From NCBI GenBank assembly GCA_026990725.1, contig JALXCX010000319.1:1-15819 (forward strand): DNA of 15,819 bases. The letters are read 5' to 3'. Source of the DNA: Desulfobulbaceae bacterium. Its GTDB lineage: Bacteria; Desulfobacterota; Desulfobulbia; Desulfobulbales; Desulfobulbaceae. Below are positions 7,582 through 14,635 of the stretch, one piece after another. Below the pieces are notes generated by a model that saw only the letters and a program-made list of their open reading frames with translations, had not been told where the DNA came from and did not search any database. A program made the position numbers and the translations under genes. Numbering within the stretch: the first letter of the stretch is position 1; the number at the start of each line of letters is the position of its first letter.

Positions 7582-8364
7582 ATGGACACAGCACAAGATC
7601 CTATCACCACGATACCCGGTAGCGGTATAATTCTGGTTGATCCAAAATATCCTGAAAACATCGGGGCTTCAGCCCGTATTGCCTGTAACTTTGGCATTGA
7701 ACAGCTCATTGTCATAGCCAAAAAACGACCCGATGAAGAGCGGATGCTGAAGATGGCCACCCACAAGGCGGCCCATCTCATTCACAGGCTGCAACTCTTT
7801 GAAAAAACCCGGGAGGCCGCCCAACCCTATCATTTTATTGTCGGGACAACAGCCAGACAGGGCAGACACCGGGTGCTTGAGCAGACGCCCCATGAAGTGA
7901 TGACTGATCTTGCTCCTCTTGCGCCGGGCAGCAGGATTGCCCTGATGTTTGGCCCGGAAAACTCCGGCCTGACCAATGAGGATCTGGATCTCTGTCAGTT
8001 TACATCAACCATTCCAACCGTTGATTTTTCATCTCTCAACCTTGCTCAGGCCGTGGCCATTCACTGCTACGAACTGAGTATGGCCCTGCGCCAGGTGCAT
8101 TCGACTGTACGTGAGTCAGATTTTGCCAACTCTTATGACCTGGAAGGGATGTATGAGCATATCGAGCAGGTTCTGACCAAAACCACCTTTATCCGCCATA
8201 CCAACAAAACCTACTGGATGCGTAATATTCGTCAGTTTTTAAGCCGTATCAGGATAAAGAAAAAAGAGGCAAGCCTTATCCGCGGGACGTGCAGAAAATT
8301 TCTCTGGCTTGCTGAACAGGAACAGACTGACAGCAAGGAAAATGGTGCGGTTCGGCAGGATTAG
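7582..8364 (+). CDS. trmJ: tRNA ribose 2'-O-methyltransferase (TrmJ type, SPOUT family)
   Basis: SPOUT (SpoU-like) methyltransferase that uses S-adenosylmethionine, most like TrmJ, which methylates the 2'-OH of residue 32 in tRNA. The three SpoU motifs are clear: NIGASAR (26-32), LMFGPENSGL (121-130) and FSSLNLAQAV (149-158), the last two forming the knotted cofactor site. Length (260 aa) and the helical C-terminal extension, with its basic stretch around 225-245, fit TrmJ better than the shorter TrmL. The ATG at 7582 is the only start that keeps motif 1. It has no visible Shine-Dalgarno and sits in a pyrimidine tract 25 bases after a strong terminator. The stop lies inside the transporter gene that follows. 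LasT-like or other SpoU paralogues are the main alternative. Confidence 0.85.
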   Translation: MDTAQDPITTIPGSGIILVDPKYPENIGASARIACNFGIEQLIVIAKKRPDEERMLKMATHKAAHLIHRLQLFEKTREAAQPYHFIVGTTARQGRHRVLEQTPHEVMTDLAPLAPGSRIALMFGPENSGLTNEDLDLCQFTSTIPTVDFSSLNLAQAVAIHCYELSMALRQVHSTVRESDFANSYDLEGMYEHIEQVLTKTTFIRHTNKTYWMRNIRQFLSRIRIKKKEASLIRGTCRKFLWLAEQEQTDSKENGAVRQD

Positions 8365-9310
8365 TCTGCACAGCTTACAGAAATTGTATCTTCCCACAGG
8401 TCTGCTGGCAGCCCTTTTCTGTGCTCTGCAGTTACCTGCTCCGGGGATTTTTCTTGCAGCTCACCACGGCGTGCAACTTTTCATCTTTATCATCTTTCTG
8501 GTCAGCGGTTATCAAACCGACAACCGGGGAGTACAGTTGAACAAAAAGCTCCTCCAGCTCTTTACTGTGGCGGCACTCATATCCCTTGTGCTTGGGCCGC
8601 TACTGGGAGTGATACTCGTACAACTTCTCCACCTTACCCCGGCAATTGCTGCTGGACTCATCATTATGTCGACCATGCCACCAACCATCTCATCGGGCAT
8701 TGTCATAACTGTCATCAGCGGAGGCAACGCCCTGCTGGCCCTTTTTTTGACCATAAGTTTAAATCTGCTGGCCATACTCACTATCCCCTTCACCCTTTCC
8801 CTGTGTCTGCAGGCAGCAGGACAAATTACCATTGACAGGAAGGCTCTGCTCCTGACCATGGTTATACTGGTGCTGGCGCCCTTTCTACTTGGTAGAATCA
8901 TACGAAAAATAAATAAAACAAAAAGCGCCTCCCGCCTATGGAACAGTGTTAATTCCAGTTGTGTTATTCTGGTCGTCTATGCCTCTCTCGCCATGACAGC
9001 AAAGACACTGGGCAGAATGGGGTGGGAAGAGTATGTACTTATTGCAGCGCTCGCCGTATTTATTCACCTGTTCCTCTTTGGGGTGTCATTTCTATCCGGC
9101 ATTAAGCTGGGGCTCACAAATTCAGACAACAAAGCACTCTGCTTTGTCACCTCTCAAAAAACGCTTTCCGTGGCACTGGCTGTAATCGCTGGTATTAGCA
9201 TTGATACAGGCAGTGCAATTATAGCCTGCCTCATCTTTCATTTTCTGCAAATTTTCACAGACTCTTTCTTTGCAGCCAGGTGGCAGAGCAGGACGACGAC
9301 CTCTTCTTAA
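8342..9310 (+). CDS. bile acid:sodium symporter-like transporter (YfeH/SLC10A7 type)
   Basis: Inner-membrane transporter of the BASS superfamily, in the YfeH/SLC10A7 subgroup; the substrate is unknown. It is 322 residues long and almost entirely hydrophobic, with about nine or ten membrane helices. Two diagnostic blocks are visible: STMPPTISSGIVITVISGGN (110-129), the discontinuous-helix crossover, and TSQKTLSVALAV (270-281), the second one. The start at ATG 8342 overlaps trmJ by 23 bases and follows AAGGA by only two bases. GTG 8345 has better spacing, and TTG 8309 is less likely. The overlap implies cotranscription and probably coupled translation with trmJ, although no functional link is evident. 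Confidence 0.82.
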   Translation: MVRFGRISLHSLQKLYLPTGLLAALFCALQLPAPGIFLAAHHGVQLFIFIIFLVSGYQTDNRGVQLNKKLLQLFTVAALISLVLGPLLGVILVQLLHLTPAIAAGLIIMSTMPPTISSGIVITVISGGNALLALFLTISLNLLAILTIPFTLSLCLQAAGQITIDRKALLLTMVILVLAPFLLGRIIRKINKTKSASRLWNSVNSSCVILVVYASLAMTAKTLGRMGWEEYVLIAALAVFIHLFLFGVSFLSGIKLGLTNSDNKALCFVTSQKTLSVALAVIAGISIDTGSAIIACLIFHFLQIFTDSFFAARWQSRTTTSS

Positions 9311-9314
9311 AGAA

Positions 9315-9334
9315 CCTGCCCAAATCCAGGCAGG
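9315..9334. other. hairpin in a convergent intergenic region
   Basis: CCTGCC (9315-9320) and GGCAGG (9329-9334) form a six-pair stem with an eight-base loop just after the transporter stop. No T-run follows on the plus strand, and only TTCTTT follows on the minus strand. It may be a weak bidirectional terminator for the convergent transporter and thiolase genes. Confidence 0.35.
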
Positions 9335-9424
9335 CTGACGTGACAATCAAATTATCTTCCCTTTACTATCCTATTGCCTCTGTTTTCAAAGGAGCCGGAG
9401 ATGCAGGCATAACCTGCTAAAATT

Positions 9425-10474
9425 TCAGCAGAGCCAACGAATAAACTCAGTTTCCCCAAGCGGCTTGGCCTGCAAAATATCGATACAGCCGTCACGCTCA
9501 ACCTGCACCTCACCGGGCAAAATTTGCCCCTTATTTTTCCGGCCATAACGAACCACTAGCCCGGCCACAAGGCGCAGGATCTCGGTTTCTTCCGGCGCGT
9601 CTTGAAGCCTGTCCGTTGCCCGACGCAACAATGCCGTGGGTCCCGGACGTTTTGGCATAAAAAAAAGCCAGTCATCATCATTTTTCAGCATTTCAAGACG
9701 TTCATTTTCCTGCTCATTGCGGCCAAGCACCAGCCAATGTCCGCCGGGAAGACGAAACTGCCTGCCAACCAGCAACAACTTGATATCATTAACCTGAAAC
9801 TGCTCCTGTCCTATGGAAAAGAGTCCTGCATAAAATCGCTTGATACGGGAGGCAAGATTAGGGTCCGTGAGCACGCAACCTCCGGCAGGCGCCGGGAACT
9901 CCGTTATTCCCATTTCTCTGGCCAGTTGCATCTGCGGTTTACGGCTTCGCCCGGCAAAAGCATACAACCGCTCTCTGTCAATCAAGCCCTGCTCTTCTGC
10001 AAGGGTTGGATTCATAAGTTTTGCGGACAAAGGACGTAACAGGAATTTTTTACAGAAAGAGTCACGTTCGATCACATTCAGGGTATCCCGCCGTTGGGAC
10101 ATGGGACGCTGGCCAAGAACCTCTCCGGTCAGCAGGAAGGAGGCCCCGGAATTCTCCATGATTTTTCGGGCCTGACTGAACATAAGGATCTTGCAGTCAA
10201 TGCAGGGATTAAAATTTTTTCCAAAGCCATGGGCCGGATTGCGTAGCAGATCAATATAGCCCTCACTCAAATCGACAAGCTCAACATCCAAACCGTATTT
10301 TTCATGTATTTCCCGCTGGTATGCCTGTTCATCGGCCAGAAGATCATGGTCAAAAAACGGAGTGACAAATTTAAGCGCCCGCACGGAAATCCCCTGATCG
10401 GCAATTATGCGGCAGGCAAGAATGGAATCCAGGCCACCTGAAAAAAGGCCAATGGCCGTTACTTTCTTACTCAT
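9425..10474 (-). CDS. predicted tRNA thiolase: ThiI-like PP-loop ATPase with NFACT-R-like domain
   Basis: Adenylating PP-loop enzyme expected to thiolate a tRNA uridine in the cytoplasm. The N-terminal half has the PP-loop SGGLDS (12-17), NPCIDCK (89-95), LLTGEVLGQRPMSQ (114-127) and AGGC (197-200), as in the ThiI/MnmA-related family. The C-terminal part (about 228-285), with LLLVGRQFRLPGGHWLVLGRN, ENERL, DDDWLFF and GPTALL, resembles the NFACT-R RNA-binding domain, a fusion I recall being described for ThiI-like proteins. No THUMP or rhodanese domain is seen. Cys91, Cys94 and Cys200 are spaced like the three cluster ligands of TtcA/TtuA and of methanogen ThiI, so an Fe-S-dependent mechanism is possible (inference). 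It starts 29 bases after the recN stop on the same strand, so the two are likely one operon. The substrate position is unknown. Confidence 0.75.
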   Translation of the reverse strand: MSKKVTAIGLFSGGLDSILACRIIADQGISVRALKFVTPFFDHDLLADEQAYQREIHEKYGLDVELVDLSEGYIDLLRNPAHGFGKNFNPCIDCKILMFSQARKIMENSGASFLLTGEVLGQRPMSQRRDTLNVIERDSFCKKFLLRPLSAKLMNPTLAEEQGLIDRERLYAFAGRSRKPQMQLAREMGITEFPAPAGGCVLTDPNLASRIKRFYAGLFSIGQEQFQVNDIKLLLVGRQFRLPGGHWLVLGRNEQENERLEMLKNDDDWLFFMPKRPGPTALLRRATDRLQDAPEETEILRLVAGLVVRYGRKNKGQILPGEVQVERDGCIDILQAKPLGETEFIRWLC

Positions 10475-10503
10475 TGTTCTGTATCATCTTTAAAGGAAAA
10501 AAA

Positions 10504-12180
10504 TTATAGCTTCTTGCGCTCAACCAGTTCATGGGCAAGCGCCCTGGTCTGGCCCGAAGGATTCTCGCCTCCCAGCATTCGAGCAAGCTCTGCAACTCTT
10601 TCCTTTCTGTCAAGGCGGCGGATGCTGGTGCAGGTGTGTTGTTTCTCGACCTTTTTTTCAACCAAAAAATGGGCGTCAGCACGGGCGGCAATCTGGGGCA
10701 AGTGGGTAATGCAAAAAACCTGATGGTGTCCGGCAAGCTCCTCAATTTTGCGGGAGACAGCTTCGGCAGCTTCGCCGCCAATACCGGCATCTATCTCATC
10801 AAAAATCACAGTATCAACCCTGTCTCTCCGGGCCAGCAGACATTTCATGGCCAGCATAAGCCGGGACAGTTCACCGCCTGAAACAACATGACCAAGAGGT
10901 TTGGCCGGTTCCCCCGGATTGGCTGAAAAAAGAAATTCTACTTTATCCCTACCGGTAGGGGTAAAATCGGGAGATTGCTCAGATTCACCTGCAAAACAAA
11001 CCTCAAAAACTGCCTGATTAAACGAAAGAGATGACAATTCCTCGCCCATGGCTGCCCCTAATCGTTCGCCGGCTTTTCTGCGGGAAGCAGAGAGTTTTTC
11101 TGCCATTGAAGCAAGCTTGGTATACAGTGTTTTCTCCTCACGCTCAAGGACAGCTATCTCCTGATCCAGGCTGTCCAGAGTCTGTAATTCCTGCTCGACA
11201 TTGCTCGCAAATTCAAGAACATCTGCAAGCATTAACCCGTATTTTCTCTGGAGTTGCCGGAGCAGGGCGAGACGAGCGCTGATTTCTTCCACCCGGCCCT
11301 GATCCATGGGAATTGAACGGCAGTAATCACGAAGAGCATTTTCAAGGTCTTCCACTTCAAAACAGGCAGAACTGATGCGAGCGGCAAGCTCCTGCACTTC
11401 CGGGTCAAGACTTGCAGCCTCTTCCATGTTTTTCCTGATTTCTGCCAAATGATCCACAAGTTGATTCTGGATAAGCTGGTGGCTTTTCCCGGCAAGTTCT
11501 GCAAGAGTGGTCGAAGCTTTCAGCAAATCCCGTTCTTTGCCCAGCTCTTCATCTTCACCGGGACACGGGTCGGCGTCCCGGATTTCCTTGAGTTGGAAAC
11601 TCAAAAAATCTCTGCGTTGTTCCTTGTCCTGCTCACGTTCTTTCAGGCCGACAAGCTGCCGGTTTATTTTCTGCCAGCGGGCAAACAGCCGGCCATACTC
11701 ATGACGCAGCTCGAGCAGATCACCAAAGACATCAAGAAAATCAATATGACTGCGACTTCGCAGTAACTCCTGATGATCGTGCTGACTGGCAATGTTGACC
11801 AGACTCTCCGAAAGCTCTGCAGTCAACTTTGTTGTCACCAGCCGATCATTAATAAAAATCCTGCTTCGTCCCCGGCTGCTCACAACCCGGCGGACAATGA
11901 TTTCTCCACTATCGTCTAAACCATGTTCCGGCAAAAACTGCGCAAGTTCGGGATGATCCCCAATATCGAACAAAGCCTCAATCACTGCCTGATCGCAATC
12001 ATTGCGAACCCAGGATTGTGATGCCCGTCCTCCTGTGAGCAAGTGCACAGCCTGAAGAATAATCGACTTGCCGGCCCCGGTTTCTCCGGTGAAAACAATC
12101 AACCCAGTGGAATAATTTGAAAAATCAAGTTCCAGCGTATCGATTAAGGCCAGATTATTAACACGGAGTTCCTGCAGCAT
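10504..12180 (-). CDS. recN: DNA repair protein RecN
   Basis: SMC-like ATPase acting in recombinational repair of double-strand breaks. It is 558 residues long, as usual for RecN. The N-terminal head begins MLQELRVNNLALID and carries Walker A GETGAGKS (32-39), then GRSRIFIND (104-112) and ASQHDHQELL (131-140). The middle (about 155-375) is a long charged antiparallel coiled coil. The C-terminal head carries the ABC signature VSGGELSR (433-440), Walker B VIFDEIDAGIGG (458-469) and ITHLPQIAA (491-499) with the switch His493. All ATPase residues are present, so it should be active. No SOS box was identified upstream by eye, and the ATG lacks a clear Shine-Dalgarno. The predicted tRNA thiolase follows after 29 bases. 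The gene diverges from the DtxR-family regulator across 132 bases. Confidence 0.95.
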   Translation of the reverse strand: MLQELRVNNLALIDTLELDFSNYSTGLIVFTGETGAGKSIILQAVHLLTGGRASQSWVRNDCDQAVIEALFDIGDHPELAQFLPEHGLDDSGEIIVRRVVSSRGRSRIFINDRLVTTKLTAELSESLVNIASQHDHQELLRSRSHIDFLDVFGDLLELRHEYGRLFARWQKINRQLVGLKEREQDKEQRRDFLSFQLKEIRDADPCPGEDEELGKERDLLKASTTLAELAGKSHQLIQNQLVDHLAEIRKNMEEAASLDPEVQELAARISSACFEVEDLENALRDYCRSIPMDQGRVEEISARLALLRQLQRKYGLMLADVLEFASNVEQELQTLDSLDQEIAVLEREEKTLYTKLASMAEKLSASRRKAGERLGAAMGEELSSLSFNQAVFEVCFAGESEQSPDFTPTGRDKVEFLFSANPGEPAKPLGHVVSGGELSRLMLAMKCLLARRDRVDTVIFDEIDAGIGGEAAEAVSRKIEELAGHHQVFCITHLPQIAARADAHFLVEKKVEKQHTCTSIRRLDRKERVAELARMLGGENPSGQTRALAHELVERKKL

Positions 12181-12241
12181 TTTTTTCGCACAAGCAAAGA
12201 TTTATTTCAATTAAAGCTGCGGCAAAACGACCATATTGGAC

Positions 12242-12270
12242 TTGACGCAGCCCGGAACACCCTGTATCGT
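12242..12270 (+). promoter_or_regulatory. candidate sigma70-like promoter for the DtxR-family gene
   Basis: TTGACG (12242-12247), a 17-base spacer and TATCGT (12265-12270), about 42 bases before the regulator's ATG. The -35 matches five of six positions and the -10 matches four. No clear palindromic operator was seen over it. Confidence 0.4.
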
Positions 12271-12312
12271 TTTACCAGTTTATTCAATAATCCATGACCG
12301 CTTTCAGACCCC

Positions 12313-12819
12313 ATGAATGACGACCACCAGCTCAGCGCCAGCCTTGAAGATTACATCGAGGCCATTTACAACATAATTACCGAAAAGGATGTCGCCCGAG
12401 GAAAAGACATATGTAAGCGGCTTAAAGTCAGTGGTGCCTCAGTAACAGAAGCCTTACGCACGCTGTCCAGAAAAGGCCTCATCAACTATGCCCCCTACGA
12501 GGTCATCACCATGACCGAACAGGGGCGAATCATAGCCGAGGATGTTATTCGCCGCCACAATGCCCTGAAAAAATTTTTTATTGAAGTACTGGCCGTTGAC
12601 GAGGCAACTGCCGAAATCGGAGCCTGCCGCTTTGAACACACGGCTCCGGCAGAAATCATTGAACGTATGGTCAACTTTTCACGATTTCTGGAAGTGTGCC
12701 CGCGGGGAGGCGATGAGTTAATCCAGGGGTTTGCCGATTTCTGTACTCGAGGCAAACCCAGAGTGACCTGCGATGAATGCATTTCACAATGTCTGGACAA
12801 TATGCCTGCCCACAAGTAA
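12313..12819 (+). CDS. DtxR/MntR-family metal-dependent transcriptional regulator
   Basis: Metal-sensing repressor of the DtxR/MntR family, expected to bind DNA when loaded with Fe(II) or Mn(II). It has an N-terminal winged helix (about 8-70, helix-turn-helix near 28-52) and a dimerisation/metal domain (about 70-145), and lacks the SH3-like third domain, as in MntR. Candidate ligands by alignment to known members are D13, E16 and H82 (MntR-like positions) and C105, E108, H109 in ACRFEH (DtxR/IdeR-like, where MntR has Glu). The metal is therefore not obvious; iron is slightly favoured by the Cys. The C-terminus adds a Cys-rich tail (C129, C144, C153, C156, C160). No iron or manganese transporter gene is adjacent, so its target is probably elsewhere or itself. 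The start has no evident Shine-Dalgarno. It is convergent with the selenoprotein gene, 19 bases apart. Confidence 0.88.
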   Translation: MNDDHQLSASLEDYIEAIYNIITEKDVARGKDICKRLKVSGASVTEALRTLSRKGLINYAPYEVITMTEQGRIIAEDVIRRHNALKKFFIEVLAVDEATAEIGACRFEHTAPAEIIERMVNFSRFLEVCPRGGDELIQGFADFCTRGKPRVTCDECISQCLDNMPAHK

Positions 12820-12838
12820 CGGTTAACAGAATCAACAG

Positions 12839-13060
12839 CTATTTCAGCAAGCCGAGTATTTCACCGTCATCGGGGAAACGATTGACTTCCTTTTTCGAAA
12901 AAATCTGCTTATCATCCACACAAACGATGTAAGCTCCACCGGAACCGGGAATCAAATCGACTTCCGTCTGCGGACCAAATGCACTGATAATTTCGGCTGC
13001 CTGACCGGCAGCTCGTGGCTTATAGTTTCAGGAAGTACAATACTCAATGGTTACCTTCAT
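12839..13060 (-). CDS. SelT/SelW/SelH-family selenoprotein (CxxU, in-frame UGA)
   Basis: Small thioredoxin-like redox protein of the Rdx/SelW family. Read from ATG 13060, codon 11 is TGA (13028-13030). If it is read as selenocysteine the frame runs on to TAG 12839-12841, giving 73 residues. The N-terminus is MKVTIEYCTSU, a CxxU motif at residues 8-11 after the first beta strand, followed by NYKPRA. Further family blocks are AFGP (27-30), IPGSGGAYIVCVDDK (37-51), QIFSKKEV (52-59) and RFPDDGEIL (61-69), matching SelW-type PGxGGxFEV...IFSKK...RFP. A perfect Shine-Dalgarno (AAGGAG, 13070-13065) precedes the ATG by four bases. A GC-rich hairpin with a GGUC loop follows the UGA at the right distance. 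Conservation on both sides of the TGA argues against a nonsense mutation. The physiological partner is unknown. It is convergent with the DtxR-family gene. Confidence 0.88.
12996..13030 (-). promoter_or_regulatory. bacterial SECIS element (UGA plus hairpin)
   Basis: On the minus strand, the UGA at 13030-13028 is followed after 15 bases by GCTGCC (13012-13007), a GGTCA loop (13006-13002) and GGCAGC (13001-12996): six perfect pairs. The GGUC loop matches the SelB-binding loop of E. coli fdhF. The loop begins 21 bases after the UGA, against 18 in fdhF. An outer ATAA/TTAT pairing may extend the stem. SelB would bind here to deliver Sec-tRNA. Confidence 0.8.
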
Positions 13061-13111
13061 AACTCTCCTTTCTTATGTAATTTTCTCAAGTTCCGGCAAG
13101 ATAAATAGACA

Positions 13112-13139
13112 ATAATACCATACCCTGCCCCCTTGAAAA
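13112..13139 (-). promoter_or_regulatory. candidate promoter of the selenoprotein gene
   Basis: On the minus strand TTTTCA (13139-13134), a 16-base spacer and TATTAT (13117-13112), about 50 bases before the ATG. The -10 matches five of six positions. Confidence 0.35.
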
Positions 13140-13161
13140 AGTCTGTCTGAAAAATTTTTAT

Positions 13162-13190
13162 TTTTCAACAGGTCAATATGTTAGTATACT
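13162..13190 (+). promoter_or_regulatory. candidate promoter of gspF
   Basis: TTTTCA (13162-13167), a 17-base spacer and TATACT (13185-13190), with a good -10. It would give a leader of about 100 bases before the gspF ATG. The rest of 13061-13297 is AT-rich and shows no further gene. Confidence 0.4.
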
Positions 13191-13297
13191 GAAGATGTTT
13201 CTATGAAGAAATCTTTTTAATTGAAAAGTATTTGCTTTCTTACGTTACTGTCTCCCACTGGTAACAAGACTCTGTTTTCTGAGTACATAAATATACC

Positions 13298-14524
13298 ATG
13301 CCCGTTTTTGAATACACAGCACTTGATACCGCCGGAAAAAAACAAAAAGGCGTAATGGATGCCGACTCGGTTTCTGCCGCACGACAAAAGATTCGTCAAA
13401 GCGGCAAGTATCCTGTTGAAATCCGGGAGACCACGCCAAAAGCACGGCAAAAAAAGAAACATGACTTTTTCACTTTTCAAACCGGTCAGAGGGTAAAACA
13501 ACAAGAAATTCATGTCGCCACCCGCCAGCTGGCCACTCTTCTTGCGGCCGGAATTCCACTTGTGCCCGCCTTAAGCGGACTCACAGAACAAACCACAAAT
13601 AAGACACTGAAGACCATTATTACCCAGGTTAAAGAATCCGTGAACGAGGGCAACTCGCTCACCTCTGCCCTGTCCGAACATCCAAAACTTTTTTCCAAGG
13701 TCTATGTCAACATGGTCAGGGCCGGTGAAGCTTCGGGATCTCTTGATGTGGTTTTGGAAAGACTCGCAGAATTCGGTGAACGGCAGCACGCCCTGCGCTC
13801 CCGCATATCCGCAGCCCTGATCTATCCTGTTTTTATGGCCGTGGTAGGAACCATTGTCCTGTTTTTGGTAATGACCTATATCGTTCCCTCGATCACCAAA
13901 GTCTTTATTGATCGGAATCAGATTCTGCCGCTCCCCACCATTATCCTTATGAAAATCAGTGGGTTCCTCCAGAATTACTGGTGGCTGATTGTTATAATGG
14001 CCATTCTGGTTATTTCAGGGATTCGCTTTTCCATCCAGCGTCCCCAAGGGCGACGTGTCTGGGATAAGTTCAAACTGACGTTGCCCATGTTTCGCGATCT
14101 CAACATAAAGATAGCCGCCGCAGGTATTGGCCGAACTCTGGGCAGTCTGCTCAAATCGGGTGTGCCCCTTATCACCTCTATTCAGATAGTAAAAAACAGC
14201 CTCAACAATGTATTACTGGCCGACATCATGGATGAAGCCACTGAAGAAATTGAAAAAGGAAAAAGCCTGTCAAGCATCCTGCATGGCAATGAATACTTCC
14301 CCCCCATGCTGGTCCAGATGATCTCGGTAGGTGAACAGAGTGGAGCTCTGGAAAAAATGCTCTCCAAAGCCGCTGACAGTTATGAAAAAGAGGTGGAATC
14401 AAAAATTATGGCCATGACATCGATGATAGAACCCATCATGATTCTGGTCATGGGGCTTGTGGTCTGCTTTATTGTTGTCTCAATTCTCCTACCGATTTTT
14501 GAGATGAATCAACTGATTAAATAA
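13298..14524 (+). CDS. gspF: type II secretion / type IV pilus inner-membrane platform protein GspF (PilC-like)
   Basis: Polytopic platform protein that couples the cytoplasmic assembly ATPase to pseudopilin or pilin polymerisation at the inner membrane. It is 408 residues long, as usual. The N-terminus (VFEYTALDTAGKKQKGVMDADS, with AARQKIRQSG) is the standard GspF/PilC start. Two T2SF domains follow (about 70-195 and 270-398), each with the repeated motif: GEASGSLDVVLERLAEF (143-159) and GEQSGALEKMLSKAADS (345-361). Membrane helices are at about 173-195, 225-244 and 376-400, and IEPIMILVMG (377-386) is typical. No clear Shine-Dalgarno precedes the ATG. Its partner ATPase gene lies just downstream but on the opposite strand, which is not the usual gspE-gspF order. 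GspF and PilC cannot be separated with certainty here, since no pseudopilin gene is in view. Confidence 0.9.
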   Translation: MPVFEYTALDTAGKKQKGVMDADSVSAARQKIRQSGKYPVEIRETTPKARQKKKHDFFTFQTGQRVKQQEIHVATRQLATLLAAGIPLVPALSGLTEQTTNKTLKTIITQVKESVNEGNSLTSALSEHPKLFSKVYVNMVRAGEASGSLDVVLERLAEFGERQHALRSRISAALIYPVFMAVVGTIVLFLVMTYIVPSITKVFIDRNQILPLPTIILMKISGFLQNYWWLIVIMAILVISGIRFSIQRPQGRRVWDKFKLTLPMFRDLNIKIAAAGIGRTLGSLLKSGVPLITSIQIVKNSLNNVLLADIMDEATEEIEKGKSLSSILHGNEYFPPMLVQMISVGEQSGALEKMLSKAADSYEKEVESKIMAMTSMIEPIMILVMGLVVCFIVVSILLPIFEMNQLIK

Positions 14525-14635
14525 GCGACCAGACAAAAAGTGTAAGAGGCAGGCCCTGTGTTAGATAAATTTTCAGTTTGAATAGATAACTCCCCCCTGT
14601 CTTCCGCTCCTGCAGCCTTAAAAGAAAAACACAAA

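Noticed and set aside
8309..8341. TTG start for the BASS-type transporter
   Set aside because: A rare start codon without a Shine-Dalgarno and a deeper overlap with trmJ; ATG 8342 or GTG 8345 follows AAGGA.
9362..9427. Whether the TGA ending the thiolase gene could also be selenocysteine
   Set aside because: The read-through peptide shows no redox motif or family similarity, and the nearby GCAGG/CCTGC hairpin lacks the SECIS loop features seen in the SelW-like gene.
13203..13220. Five-codon ORF (MKKSF) in the gspF leader
   Set aside because: Too short, with no ribosome-binding site; chance occurrence in AT-rich DNA.
14525..14635. Search for a pseudopilin or terminator between gspF and gspE
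   Set aside because: The gap is 111 bases and contains no prepilin motif, no open frame with a start, and no convincing hairpin.
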